From Polymyxa betae (lineage: Eukaryota; Endomyxa; Phytomyxea; Plasmodiophorida; Plasmodiophoridae), in NCBI GenBank assembly GCA_003693705.1, contig RBZT01000672.1:178838-242837 (forward strand): a stretch of DNA of 64,000 nt, written 5' to 3'. Position 1 is the first letter of the stretch, and each line of letters begins with the position of its first letter. Positions 13,537-27,000 of this stretch are shown piece after piece. A program made the translations under genes and the position numbers. The notes beneath the pieces are model-generated. The model did not search any database. It was given only the letters and a program-made list of their open reading frames with translations, and was not told the origin of the DNA.

Positions 13537-14675
13537 ATGATGAAGCGGTCATGGACTAAAGCAGCCACCGCAGTGTCATTCATTATTGCACTTTCTCTAT
13601 GTTCAGACTGTAGATTGACATCTAATCTGTTGATTGTTTGGTCCAGAAACTTGCCTGGATATGAAACATTCGATCAAGATTCGGTACCAATATCCCTACA
13701 GCTTTCTAAGTTGCTTAACGAGGGATCTGTTAGAAGGGACCTAGACTTCGTCTGCCCCTTTAACAACAGTGAAATGGAACTTGAATTCTTACCCTGTCAT
13801 AAATCGTTCAAAAGCAATCCTCTTCTAGTTCATCCTGCGGTTGGTCGGGCACGACGACCGACATCCAAACTGCCTCCAGAAACTTTCGTTTATGGAAGTA
13901 AATCCGATTTCAAGGACAATTTGGATGCTGGAGAGAGTCGTGTATCTTATTTAAATTTAGCTCCACAACTCATTTTACTTTAGTAATATTTCACTGGAAG
14001 CAGCATGTTGCGAATCCTTTGGCTAAACCGGGGCTTGACTTTGTTCGCCTGAACATTTCCTCAGTCGATGAAGGAGCGCTGACATCGCAGCAAGTCAGCT
14101 GGGTCATTCTCGTATGAACAGGTTGGAATTTACAACTTAACAGGTGGCACAATATCGTAAATCACATGAAATCCGATTACGACAAGGATTACGACAGGCG
14201 ATATCTAGAGATATGCCAGCTCATTTTAAAGATATCACATTCGGTAGCTCCATAGCGTTCTTTAATCATGCAGTCTTGTGAGAGTGCCTTTAGGGAAAGA
14301 AGCGAAACCAGCGGAACGTGAGGACTTCAGAAGCATCATCACCAATCAGGCACATGCAGCTTGGATCCAAGGGCAACGCAAACGAGCCCAAGAACGGAAC
14401 AAACTGATTCGAGTATAACGGATATCAACACTGTGTAAATGCTGAGAGATACTTTGCAGAACCGATTGACAGGAACCGGTGTAGCACCACGATCCACTCG
14501 GGCAGATGAACTTCGGTTGGCACAGAGGCAGTCGAAGGAGGCGTTAATGAAGCATAAATCTGAATCGTCGTTGTGGAAGATGGAGCGATTTCGTCATATT
14601 CAACCGCGATTGCCCGTTGCTTGTTCGCAATCGCCACACTGCTCAGCGGTTTTCAATGCAACGAAGGAATCCTAA
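13537..14675 (+). CDS. CFAP77: CFAP77 homologue (doublet microtubule inner protein)
   Basis: Spliced gene whose landmarks follow those of CFAP77 in order: SNPLLVHPAVGRARR, LPPETFVYGSKSDF, LDFVRLNISSVDEGALTS, QYRKSHEIRLRQG, HFKDITFGGKEAKPAERED, TNQAHAAWIQGQRKRAQE and SSLWKMERFRHIQPRL. Introns were solved at about 13942-14003, 14110-14153, a 50-nt one ending just before GGKEAK, and one starting after RNKLIR and ending at the acceptor before NRLTGTG. CFAP77 lines the B-tubule of axonemal doublets. The first exon is open from Met 13537, whose start looks like a signal peptide, but a Met at 13771 (MELEFLPCHKS) gives a start more like the family; the upstream part may be non-coding. Identity by remembered family pattern is good, the start uncertain. 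Confidence 0.75.
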
Positions 14676-14705
14676 ACACCTGTATAAATTAAGTGTATTA
14701 CTCTT

Positions 14706-17700
14706 TTACAATGCCTTCAGCTTCGTGAAATATTGCTTGTTGAGAACAAAAGCTGCTCTATGTCGGATAGCTCGCTGCAGTTGGCTGTTCTTGTAGGCGT
14801 ATCCAATCAGTAATGCAATCCCAATGAGCATGGCAGTCATGGCGATTACAAATGTCTCAACTGCTGTTTGGAGTGGAGGATTTGTGACGAATACGAGAAA
14901 TTCAGTTGACAGTTCGCAATAGGATCCTTGTCTGATTGAACGAAATATTTGACATTTCATTGGATCACATACCTTGAAGAACAACAATACGGAAATGATA
15001 AAGTCCTTCACCACTCCACCGAATCCCAGCATTTTGCGATTGATCTATAATGTAAGGGCTGGTATTAATTAAACATGTAGTCGAGACTGAAGCGACAGTG
15101 GTTAGATGAAAGTCAAGGGTATTGATCAACAACCGACCTGAAGTGCAGAAGTCGTCGCGCCCATTTAGTTCTATGATTTTAAACGGCTCGGTGCAAGTAG
15201 CGATAGCTTCGTCTCCATCTAATATCAGAACTGGTACTTTAAACAAATCGCCATAAGCTGCTTCCGGCACCTGTTGGAACGTGATCAGCGCAAGGTGATT
15301 TTCGAAGGCTCTCAGAAGTACTTCTTGGATGCAATCTGTCTGTGTGATAGGAGTCATAGAGCCTCCAGATGTGGTACAAATACAGGAGTCTGTTCCCAAT
15401 CCAGTGCAGTTCTTATACTTCCCAGTTATCTGAGATATCCTCATAAACTCTGTCCGAGTTTTGTTTGGGTCGGCATTGTATATATTCGGGCTAATAGGAA
15501 CCCCAAGGCCTAATCGGTATGATTCGGTGCTTGGTTACATCACGTCAACCGCTGTACCTAAAGCTGATGGAGAACGGTAGTTTATAGGTAAAGTCAGCAT
15601 ATTCGTGTTTATTTGCGCCATGTCGAGGATTATTGCTTTACCAGGAGGACAACCCATTATGAAATGAGAAAATGTTGGCAATGACGCTGGATTGCATTGC
15701 ATCGAGCTGGATTTAGTTCCAAAAATGGCTGTTGCGATACAATTGTTGCAGGTTCCAACATCAGTGAACGTGAGAGAGACCTTCACACCTGAAGTGATAT
15801 CAGATGTGCAGCAAACGAAAGCCAATAAGCGGACCATTGACACCCAAATCATCGTCGAATGAGGCAGTTTGCAATTGGACCATCGCGTTAGAACTTTGGA
15901 TTCCTAGACAGTAATTTAGCTTTGAGTTTCAAGTGCATGCAAAGGACGCTGACCGAATAAAGACAACTGCGGCTTGGATTTGTATTCAGGCAGGAAAATG
16001 GAAACATTTGCAGACTCATCCAGGTCTAAGTGCTGATACGATGATGGTTTCACAACCGCTCTGTCATCATATGGACATGCTGGTATGTTAAGTGCGAACG
16101 AACGCTAAAAAACCGATTAGTTTTACAGCATCGGGGCACTTTGGGAATACCTTGGCGATCCTAGAAATATCAGGCATAAATGATAAATCAGCATCGACAT
16201 CAGTCGCAATCATGCTCCACTCTCCAGCTTGATACGTCCGGTTGCCTTGCAATTGGGGAGAATTCGCACCGAGCGCACACTCGACGGTCTGGGTGGAGAT
16301 GAAGCTGGTAATAACGCCCCATATCGCATCTAGCACGACTATTTGTCCAACAAATTGCTTTTTAAATGAAAACCTAGGATACTTAAAAAAACTCCTGACG
16401 TTTAACAAAGCACCCACGTTCCAGAGCTGAGACTTAATCGGAAATATGATGGATAAGAGGTTGTCATTAATTGAAGGCTTTGTTGACCAACAACAGCTTC
16501 GTTGCGATATGGTCGAGAATCCCATATTTTCCAATCACCTGCAGCTGACGACAGACGTGATGCAGCAGATGCAGGAATTATGACAGCTGCGCCGATTTGT
16601 GTTGCGTTTATATATCTCTTTCGTAATTCAGCAACACATTTGTTCACTTGGTAGGAAGATTACGTTGATTAAGAACACTGCGTCTTTGATCCAAACTGTG
16701 CAAAACAGATGTGCTTGCAACCATCCTTCACTGGTTCCATTGACAATTTGGTTAAATGTGCCTGCAACATGCAATACGACGGCTGAAGAATTGATTACAG
16801 TCACCGATAAGTCGAAATTCGTGATCCCGAAAAGCGAATGCGATCTAAATTGTTTTTGTTGGTAATATCGATAAGAATATAAAATGAAAAAATTACAAGG
16901 AAGAATGTCCTAGCGGTGATGAAGACGAATCAATCCCTGACAGCTGCAAATAACCCATATCGATATCATATGCCCATTCCTGTGTCTGTTAGCAATAAAT
17001 GACACAGGGGGTTCTGTTCGTACTTGCAGCGACGTGTTCCACCTATCGACAAGCAAGTAGCGAGGATCAGAAGCAAATCCAGAATAACTGGGAATGGGAA
17101 CTAGAATCAGGTGCCTTTTGAGTCTGGAGTCACAATTTTTGCAGCATATTCGTACCTAAAAATGTATTTACAGCGGATGGCAGAAATTTGACTGATGTGA
17201 ACCGTCGTAGCCAAGAAGCACCGATATACGAACTTCTTGGAATGAATATATGTAGTCGCTTAGCTTTCGAATTAATGTACGTTAAATGAAGCAGATCCGA
17301 CTGAAGACGATCAGATACGTATAATGTAAGCAAACGTGAAAATACACTGTCAAACCATAGATACATATTGCTTGATGATTGGGAATTTCCTATATAGCAA
17401 GGAATGACGAAATCCAAAGAAGTTCTTCCACAATAAGCAATGTCATTGGTTAGATCGTTGATAGCGAATGCTGTTGAAGTTGAGCTGGACGTGATTTGTA
17501 TCGATTTCGGCTTAGGTCCGGGGAACGATATGGTTGTGAAATATTGTCCATCGTCACGAGCAATCCAGAGAGTATCATCTGCAAAAATCTATCAATGGAG
17601 ACGGAGATCAACTAAAATATTACCGATAAAGACAAACAGGCCATGCCCATAAGCAAATGGTGTGATTACTGGCACTGATGAATTTTTGCGATGGCCCTCG

Positions 17701-19403
17701 AAGATAAACCCAGTTTGGGAGATTGAGGTATATGAGTTCGTTATCAAGCTCTTGAAATTGCCTCCAGCTCTAATAAGGCTAAATGTAATGTTACGATTGG
17801 GTAAAGATATAGGAGTTGCAAGAATGCTGTTGCTCAAGTTCATCAATCGGCATGATTTTGCTTGGCAGGAATATGTCTGAAACGGATCGTTGACGGTTCC
17901 ATTCCAGGCAGAGAGAAATATGAACGACCTGAAAGCATTGCTAAATTGTTCGGCATCGGGACATCAGCCCGCTTACGTTCGCTTTACCATGTCGGGGATT
18001 GGGCACTGAGATATGCTACCAATAACAGCATGGGTTGCTGTATAATTCAGAACTCGACTAATTGTGTTCGGAGAAGTAAGCGACAGCACGAACAACGATT
18101 CATTAGTAGCAACGACGAGCTCCTCTAGAGCGAATCGTGCATCCAAAATTGTGCCCGGGATAAGAACACTTTTTCATCGTGAGCAAACGAAGCGATAGTA
18201 TAGCGGTCTGACAAAACCTAAAATCTTTTGAGGTAACAAATCTATCTCTCGTAGCAATTATATGTGATGGACTGAATTCAACACACGCCAATCTAGAGCA
18301 CGGATGGCAGGTTATCTGACTGCGAGTCGGCAATGGCGCTCCAGTACGTAGAACTTCGTCTGAAGTCACGTTCGTTTGCACCGGCCATCTGTCAACATTT
18401 GAATGTTCCGAGAGAGCGATTATCATAGAAGATTACAGGGGTTCCAATAGCGGGAATAGCGAAATCGTGATCCGAGTTTCTTGAACAGGATCGCCCAGTA
18501 ATGAGGACTTTGTGACAGTGACAGTGATTGCGTTGATGGAAGCCTTCCCAGAGATTGTCGCTGTCCAGGCCTTTAAAGTTTCATTGTATTGAACATTATC
18601 GATGTTGAGCGTGGAGTCAGATAATGATATGTTTGGGGTTTCACCTGAAATTCACTTCAGTGAAGTTTTCCCTGAAAATCCATTTTGAAACACCATAATC
18701 TGCAAGCTGGTTGGTCAAAAATTTTGCTTCTTCCAGGGAATTGATTTCAGGATCCCAAACGCGAATGGGTAGAATCGCAAGGAATCTGGTTGAAGTGCTT
18801 GGATACGTAATCGAAATTATCTCTCCATGGTGTGTTAGTGTCTTCTCACTGCTTCGATATAAATATGACTACAAACTTATCATTATCTTCAGTACATAAT
18901 GGAAATACGTAAGACCTGGAGTTTCTTCTCTACGAAAAAGGCTTTAGTCTTGAAGGGCGACGCCCTGCCGGATGCAGTTAGCGTCTGCTCTCCGAAAGCA
19001 GCATTAGTTGCTGTAATTTTAATACGTTTTAGACCAGTCGAGTGCAATGAAAAGTAATGCATGGTCTGAGTCGAATTGTGAACCTATCCAGCTTGTTATA
19101 AGGATCACCATGCAGCAGCATTGCACATTACTGCGAGGAAAGGTGGCCCATCATCATCAAACGATTCGATTGTGAAATACAACGGCAAGTCATCGTCGTC
19201 ATACGATAGTCTCAGATCCAGAGCAATCTACCCGAGTTCAGTGCTCTGTTGTTAGATTCGAAATGAGAAGTGACCGTAGAGTCTGTTGTTATCCTGTCTG
19301 TATATCGTGGATACACACTAGCAGCTATATGGGGCTCCGCTCCACACCATCCTATATACACTATTGCAATGATAGCTAGAGATTCACATACGCGTCTCTT
19401 CAT
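14706..19403 (-). CDS. CatSper channel auxiliary subunit (beta/gamma/delta/epsilon type)
   Basis: Long spliced gene for a single-pass membrane protein of about 1,000-1,100 residues. It opens with a signal peptide (MKRRVCESLAIIAIVYIGWCG, start 19403). A long, Cys-containing beta-type ectodomain follows, with segments such as DDDDLPLYFTIESFDDDGPP. Near the C-terminus are the landmarks shared by CatSper auxiliary subunits: INYRSPSALG, VPISPNIYNADPNKTR, ITGKYKNC and LYHFRIVVL. These are followed by one transmembrane helix (VIAMTAMLIGIALLIGYAY) and a basic tail ending at 14706. In animals these subunits form the canopy over the sperm calcium channel; the pore subunits are not in this window. Length, topology and the NYR/NIYNADP/YHFR series support the family. 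Which of the four subunits it matches cannot be settled by eye. Middle exons were not all joined. Confidence 0.75.
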
Positions 19404-19860
19404 TCTAAAGCAAAACCATCTGTCAAGGCCATGACGGTTCCGAGACCCGTAACAACTAGTCATAGTGATGCTATCTTCAATGTTGCAAGCTCCAAAATGT
19501 CCCATGCTCGGATCCTAACTCTGGCGTTCAAATGTCATAGCCAAAATTCCGATTTGGCTTCCAGCTGGATCAGAAAGAATTCTGCAAAGTCATCCGAAAC
19601 CAAGAGCATACGATATCATAACATATGATGTCAATTGAACAGTTTTTATACGTCCATTCAGTATAACAGACTGGCTTATCTGCAGCAGGGAAATTATCTT
19701 TGACCTACATTTCCACGTTGTGGGCTGCGCACCCTGCGCTTTGCTGTACTGAAGTGCGCTACGGACCGGGCGCGCACCTCACCAACTCTTCTCCCTCTTT
19801 CTGGAGACCGATTTCTACCATCGCATTGGCAGTGTCCTTCTATCTAGACCTTAATCTATA

Positions 19861-21963
19861 ATGAAGGTGAGTGCATCGATGTCCTGTTTGCGATTGCTGT
19901 TGATGCTGACTGCAACAGCATATGATGCGAGGCCAGCCGTCCCTGTTCAAAGCAGGGACCAAGCATTTATCTGGCGTCACCGATGCTGTCATGCGAAACA
20001 TTGAAGCATGCCGGGCATTGGCCAAGATGACCCAGACCTCTCTGGGTCCGAACGGAATGAACAAGATGGTGATTAACCATCTTGATAAATTGTTTGTTAC
20101 TTCGGATTCGGCGACGATCCTGAAAGAAACTGACATCGAGCACCCGGCTGCAAAAATGATGGTCATGGCTGCTAATCAGCAAGATTACGAATGCGGCGAC
20201 GCCAGCAATTTTGTTATTGTACTTTGCGGTGATTTGATGACCAAAGCCGAGGGTCTTCTACGAATGGGCCTTCACCCAGCAGATATCGTTCGAGGATACA
20301 CCAATGCTGGTGCTAAGGCATGTGAGATTATGCAGTCTCAAGGCTGCCATACACAAGGTTCAGATACATCGACGCCTTTATCTTAGTTGTTTTTATTCAC
20401 TCTGTGTTTCAGCGTCGTACACTGATGCCAAAGATTTGGCTGCCGCTTGCTATGCCGCTATTTGCGCTAAGCAATACGGAAATGAAGAAGCGATTTGCAA
20501 CTTGATTGCGACAGCCTCTGCTGCTGTTATGCCTGCAAAGCCGTCCAGTTTTAATGGTATTTTTTTCACTGTTGATAAGTTTATTCTCATCTTCTTGCAG
20601 TCGACAACGTTCGAGTTTGCAAAATCCATGGTGGCAGTTTGCAGCAAAGCGAAGTGGTAATGGGCGTCGTTGTCGCTCGTGCTCCGGACGGCACCGTTCA
20701 AGATGTCGAGAAAGCGAATGTCGCTGTGTTTGTTGAATCTATCGATGTCGCCAACACGGACACCAAAGGTTTCGATTTTACACATTCTCATGCTTAAGCT
20801 CAATGTTTACAGGAACTGTGGCTTTGAAATCCGCCGAAGAGCTACTGAACTACAGCCTCGGTGAGGAGAATCTCATTAAGAAGATGATCGAGAACTTAGT
20901 TTCGATTGGATGCAATGTTGTCGTGACCGGAGGCAAAATTTCCGAAATGGCTTTGCACTATTTAAACAAGCATAACATCCTCGCTGTGTAAGCTCAACTT
21001 CACAGCCTCTGAATATCCACCGCTTATGCCTGTTTTTAGTCGAGTACTTTCGAAGTTCGAGCTGCGACGACTGGCTCGGTCATTAAAAGCGAATTTGAGC
21101 TTAAGCATCAACACTCCGATCACCAAGGACGATCTCGGTTATTGCTCTCGTGCTTATCGCAGGTCCGATTATTTTCTGTAATGATCTTTCTATTGTTTCT
21201 CATTCGATTATAGAGACATCGGTGCTCAGAGCTGCACCTTATTCGAACAGATTTCCGCAGATGGTGATGCCGTTTGTCAACGAAGCGCTATTAGCACCAT
21301 CATTCTGCGCGCCTCAACAGAAAACACCTTAAACGATTACGAACGTGCCATCGAAGATGGTGTCAACGTTGTTCGTGCGGTATGATATTTGTTTGCGATA
21401 TAATCGTGGTTTCATCTTATGTAAAAGGCATGCAAATCGCCCGAGTTTACTGCCGGCGGTGGTGCTTGTGAAATTGCTGTCGCTTCGCAACTGCTGTCGT
21501 ACGCCACTAGCTGTGAAGGTCTCGAGCAGTATGCCATCAAAGCGTTCGCTGAAAGTCTGGAAATCTTCCCACGAACGCTTGCCCAGAACGCTGGTCTAGA
21601 TGCCACCAAGATTCTTGCCAAGGTAAATCATGCTTTCTCTCTCGTCACTTTTTGTCTTAGCGTAATGCTGCAGCTGTATTCGGCCCATGAACGAGGTGAC
21701 AGTTCCGTTGGTGTTGATATTGAAGGTGGTGATATCGCCGATATGAAGGCTCGTGGCGTATTGGGTATGTTTGCTGAGCTGCCAAAGAGCGTTGCCAATA
21801 AGATTATTTGTTAGACCATCTGGAGACGAAATTGAACGCTCTGAAGCTCACCACTCATGTTGCGACAACGATTCTATCGGTGGATCAGATTATCATGGCG
21901 AAGCCAGCTGGTGGACCCAAGATGCCAAAAGGACAAGGACACTGGGATGACCAGGAAGATTAA
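19861..21963 (+). CDS. CCT8: T-complex chaperonin subunit theta
   Basis: Spliced gene for a subunit of the cytosolic CCT/TRiC folding ring (actin, tubulin). The first coding exon is only ATG AAG (19861-19866); a 52-nt intron follows and the frame resumes as HMMRGQPSLFKAGTKHLSG. Theta-type landmarks: NIEACRALAKMTQTSLGPNG, NKMVINHLDKLFVTSDSATI, EHPAAKMMVMAANQQ, GDASNFV, then the apical part and the end PKMPKGQGHWDDQED, which matches the theta C-terminus. In the ATP site GDASN replaces the usual GDGTN. TAA at 21963. At least seven short introns. Identity is secure. Confidence 0.95.
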
Positions 21964-22267
21964 ATAAACACTGTCTTAATTGACTTGACCCTTAGATCAA
22001 ATCTGGTATTTCTATTTCACTGGAATACGATCCATTTCGCTCCAAATTGCCTCATGAAGAATTAGATATATCCTCTTGAGCTCTATCTATATAACGGCTC
22101 TGGACAGAATCGATTGAAGTTGTCAAAGGAAGGCTCTACAAAGCGACATGAACATCACGCTTTTAGCCTGTACGGAATCCGTTAAATAGTCCGGACATTT
22201 TCGTGAGAAAAATTTCGTGCCGTTCTCACTTCGTTTAACGCTCTTTCGGTGCATAATAGAGCCTCCC

Positions 22268-23971
22268 ATGTCTAGCAATCGACGTCACGATCGTAGTCGT
22301 AGCCCGGACGGCTTGCGAAGCGCCTCTCGACGACGTGATGAGAGCGACGCGAGGGATGATGATGAAACGTCGAGCCGCCCCGCCCTGTCCCTAAAGACCA
22401 AGAAAGCGGACAAATGTATTTTTTTTCTGTTTTCGTTGTATTTGCGATTTGCATGATGGTTTCCACTTTATTTTTTTTTAAGTATTGAAACATGCCTATT
22501 AGCTGTTGAGAATGACGATACCCTCTATGAGACTTCCGCCGCCGTCGATGTCGTCCCATCGTTCGACGCCATGAACCTGAAGCCTGAATTGCTTCGGGGT
22601 ATCTACAACTACGGATTCGAACGTCCTTCCGCCATTCAGCAGCGTGCCATCATCCCCATTCTACAAGGTTGTTTGGTGAATTATCTGACCTTCATCGACT
22701 TATACAATTGTTAGGAAGAGATGTGATTGCTCAATCGCAATCCGGAACAGGAAAAACCACGATTTTCTGTGTCGGTATTTTACAGGCAATTGATACAAAG
22801 AAGAAGGTTGACTTTTTTCTGCTGTTTTCGAATTGTTTCTGATTTTTTTGTCAGGACCTTCAAGCTCTGGTGTTATCACCTACTCGTGAATTGGCCGAAC
22901 AATCACGTAATGTTATGTTGGCATTGGGTGATTACATGTCGGCACGATGCCATGCATGCATCGGCGGTAAATCTATTGGTGATGATATCAGGGCTCTGGA
23001 AGCCGGCGTCCATGCCGTCTCTGGTACGCCGGGTCGAGTTTACGACATGATCAAGCGGTAGAGCTCTGCTTCGTTCGATTGTATGATATTCATGGATATC
23101 ATAGGCGCTGTCTTGAAACTCGCAATATCAAGATGCTTGTTATCGACGAAGCTGATGAAATGTTGGGTCGAGGTTTTAAGGAGCAGATCTATGACATTTA
23201 TCGGTATCTGCCACCCACTACCCAGGCAAGTTGCTAATGCGTCGAATCTGCTGGTCCTAATCAGGGTCTTAGGTCGTACTAATCAGCGCTACGCTGCCTC
23301 ACGAAGTTTTGGAGATGACGACCAAGTTCATGTCAAACCCGGTCCGAATTCTGGTGAAGCGTGATGAATTGACGCTGGAAGGCATCAAGCAATTCTTCGT
23401 TGCCGTCGAAAAGGAAGAATGGAAATTCGATACGTTGTGCGATTTGTACGATACTCTGACCATCACGCAAGCCGTCATTTTCTGCAACACCAGACGTAAA
23501 GTCGACTGGCTCACCGAGAAGATGCGCGAGGCGAACTTCACGGTTGTCTTCTGGGAATCGATCGTTCTGCTAATCTCACGGTATATTGTAGGTCAGCGCT
23601 ATGCACAGTGATATGCCTCAATCCGAACGTGATGCCATCATGACTGAATATCGATCTGGCAAAAGCCGTGTGCTTATTGCAACTGACATTTTTGGCCGCG
23701 GTATTGATGTGCAACAGGTTCGCAACATCCGTTTGTTGGTCGGTCGCTTGATTCTAACATTGTCTTCTAGGTGTCGCTTGTCATCAACTATGATCTTCCG
23801 AACAACCGTGAGTTGTATATTCACCGCATTGGTCGTTCTGGCCGTTTCGGCCGTAAAGGTGTTGCAATCAATTTCGTCAAGAATGAAGATGTTCGCATTC
23901 TGCGCGATATCGAACAGTTCTATGGTACACAAATCGACGAAATGCCAATGAATGTTGCCGATCTGATCTAA
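22268..23971 (+). CDS. EIF4A3: DEAD-box helicase eIF4A3 (exon-junction-complex anchor)
   Basis: All helicase motifs are present across short introns: SAIQQRA (Q motif), [10 protein letters not shown] (I), PTRELA (Ia), GTPGR (Ib), DEAD (II), SAT (III), VIFCNTRRK (IV), [11 protein letters not shown] (V) and HRIGRSGR (VI). The C-terminal [14 protein letters not shown] and the core [16 protein letters not shown] are the eIF4A3 form rather than eIF4A1/2. The protein clamps RNA as core of the exon junction complex, which fits an intron-dense genome. The N-terminus (about residues 1-45) is an unusual Arg/Ser/Asp-rich extension ([19 protein letters not shown]). TAA at 23971. Confidence 0.95.
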
Positions 23972-24057
23972 GCCAAATCGATAAACTTTTAATCAGTTTC
24001 TTTCACTGCAGCTGAATGAATATAACGCTTTATCCATTATACATTAAATACTGTATT

Positions 24058-27000
24058 CTATCTAGGTGAATTTAAACTGTTGTTTCGGCTCTCTCTTATC
24101 CTTCTCCTCTCTTCGTCTTGCTTGATATGATTGTTCATGCGTTGTTCGATTACGATTTTTAAGCTCTTCACGAACTCTGGATGATCCGCAAAAATATGGT
24201 TAAAATCACTTTTCGAAAGGGTCAAAAGTAAAACCGGTTCAACAGCCATGATTGAAGCTGTTCTTACAGCATTTGTTAACATCGCCATTTCACCGAAACA
24301 CGCTCCTTGCGTAAGAAATTTGGCGGGCTTCGTATCGTCTTGAAAGATCAGCCCGACCTTTCCTTTAAGAACGAAATACATGCTTTGAGCCGTATCGCCT
24401 GCCTGTACTTTCTAGTCAGCATAACATGTTCATAAATTTGAAGGGTGCCTGACCTGGAACACATTCTGGCCAGCTGGAACTGAACAGAACCCTAAATAGC
24501 CAACGACTTCGTGTAGAAACTCTTTGGACATCGTTTCGAAAAGTGGTGCTTTGGAAAGCAGTTTACCACAAATATGCATCATGATATCTTGACGTAATGA
24601 TTGAGGCAGGTCCTCTAGGACCCGATCATGGTCAATTCCGTCAGAAGATTGCCACTTTGAAAAAAGTCAGAAAAATGGGATAACTGAGCGCATTGCTGAC
24701 CTCATGCTGCATGTAGCGGAATGATTCTGTCTTGAGCTCACCAGGAACATTAAATCTATCCAGAAGCGATTCCAATCGACGGACACGACGATGAAACATC
24801 GAAGAACTCAGATCAATGTCGGTGATCTGGACAGAAACATGGCCTGGCACACGCTTTTGAAGGAATTCACGGAGGATATCAGTGTTCTTACCGATAAAAA
24901 ATGCTGTTACAAACAATCCCAGAATGCTACAAATAATAGTGAAAAGGAGTTCAGCATCGGTTTCTGGTCGGATAGTGGGACCAAGGCGCAGAAGCATTTT
25001 AAACGAGAACAGCGCTGCTCTGCAATATCGCGAGAATAAAGGATCGGATTCTGTCAAGAACGCATTCAATCAATCAATAAGTTCGGCACCGGATATAACA
25101 GACCGGTGATCTCTTTCGGAATCCGAAATGAGCTTGACGATGAAGACCCTTGAAGTCGATCAAACATAAGATACCTAAACGCATATCGTTAAAAAAAGTC
25201 CACAAATGCTTAAGACCTGAGATTACGAGCAGGACACCAGATGCGTCAGCATGGTGAAATAAACAAAAAGAGCGATGAGTTGAGCCAGGCTCCGTTGCAG
25301 ATAGAAATTCAGCTGATAGCGAAGCAAATTGTAGAGTTGCGGAAATCGCAGCAGCTTGTTCGCGTACGTCCAATAGATACTCGGGGCAATCCAGTTGAAG
25401 GGAAGAGACGACAACGCCAGCCATCTGAAATCGGTCGACCTCAAATAGCTGCGCTCGAGCTGGCGTGGATCCGTTTCCGAGGCGCCACTGCGTTTCAGTG
25501 TCCAAAGCCGAAATCGTAGAAGGACATCGACAATCAGAACAAGATCGAAAACGTAATTGAAGATAAAAATAGACGTGAAAGCCGTAAAGTTCCAGTTTGA
25601 CAGAAACATCAGCGGAAACCGAAATATGTTGAAATTGACAACCAGCATGACGACATTCTGCCATCTGAACCGATAGTTAATTCGCTGTGAATTGTTCTTG
25701 TCGTTTTGTACCTGATCCAATATGGGTGCATCGGGTTGATTGCCGAATACAGAAAGAAGTAAGAGACCTTCCAGAGATAGTAACGAAGACCTTGATGACG
25801 AGCTCCCATGAATATAACCATCATTCTTATCTTCGCCCAACGTTTCCGAGTTGCCTAAAAATATAAAGTGTTTAATGGATCTCAATGGACCGATGCTATA
25901 CACAAACCTTCTGGTTTCCGATGGCTACCGCTTCCGAATTGATATGTTCAATCTGGGCGGAGATCACGACAAATTGAGCATTGAATTCCTCCAGCAAGAT
26001 GGCATAATCTGCGGGATACAGACGAGCAATATCCATCAGCTTAGTTCGGGACAATTCATAGATCTCGCAAAACGATAGAGTCTATGCAACAGCTCAGCCA
26101 ATGCAGTGCATCAGAGAGATATCGATACCATAGCAGAAGTGGGATATGGAGTTGAGGACAATGCAGCCGATTCACCGAATACGCTTCCGGTACCAAGGAC
26201 GCCAATCCGAGATACTCGCCCGAACTTATCACGATAGAGCAACGCAACGCCGCCGCTTTTGATGAAAAACAGATTGTACGAATTGCTCGATTGCTGATAA
26301 AGCATTTCTTCTGCAATCTATAATAGCAGCTCGGAATAGTTCGTGATGATGGGTGGTCTGGGGACTCACTGTAAACCGTTGCCGAAGCCCACAGATCACA
26401 GCTCGAGCAGCTGCCGGCGATAACTGCTTCAGCCAGACCAGATTATGCAGCATATCCTGCAGCACATACGTCGTGATATTACAGCGAATCTCCAACGGAA
26501 GATTGGTCAGTAATTCGTTATTCATGATGCCGATCTGTTTGGTTCCTGATTAAAAAGTTCAGCATTGCAGCTCTTTTGGGATTTGTCTCGTACTGATGAA
26601 CTCGTAATATCGGCGAACTTTGATTTGGATATTGGACGGGATTTGGTATTTCCTAAATCGATATCGAATCAGAGGCAGCATGAAGCTGGAGAGAAGACAA
26701 AACAAACCGTAAGAATTTCTGGCAGTAATACCATCGACGTTCGTTTTCTGCCGCAGAGCTGTCCACCGAATGCAGCAACGTTTGCAACGATCCGACCTGC
26801 ACGGCTCATAAATTGGGGACCTTGGCCAATATCGTGAACGCATACCATGTAAGATAACAGAACGATGGATATGAGAGAGACGGCCAACGAGAAGACGGTC
26901 CCCAAAGACGTGCTCGGCATGGCGATCGTCGACTCGTTGAACATGAGACCGATAGCAAAATACAGCGAATAAAGGTACTGGGTGACAATGGACGAGTCCT

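Noticed and set aside
25241-25519. Plus-strand frame with a charged sequence.
   Set aside because: Shadow of the S3-S5 exons of channel unit 2.
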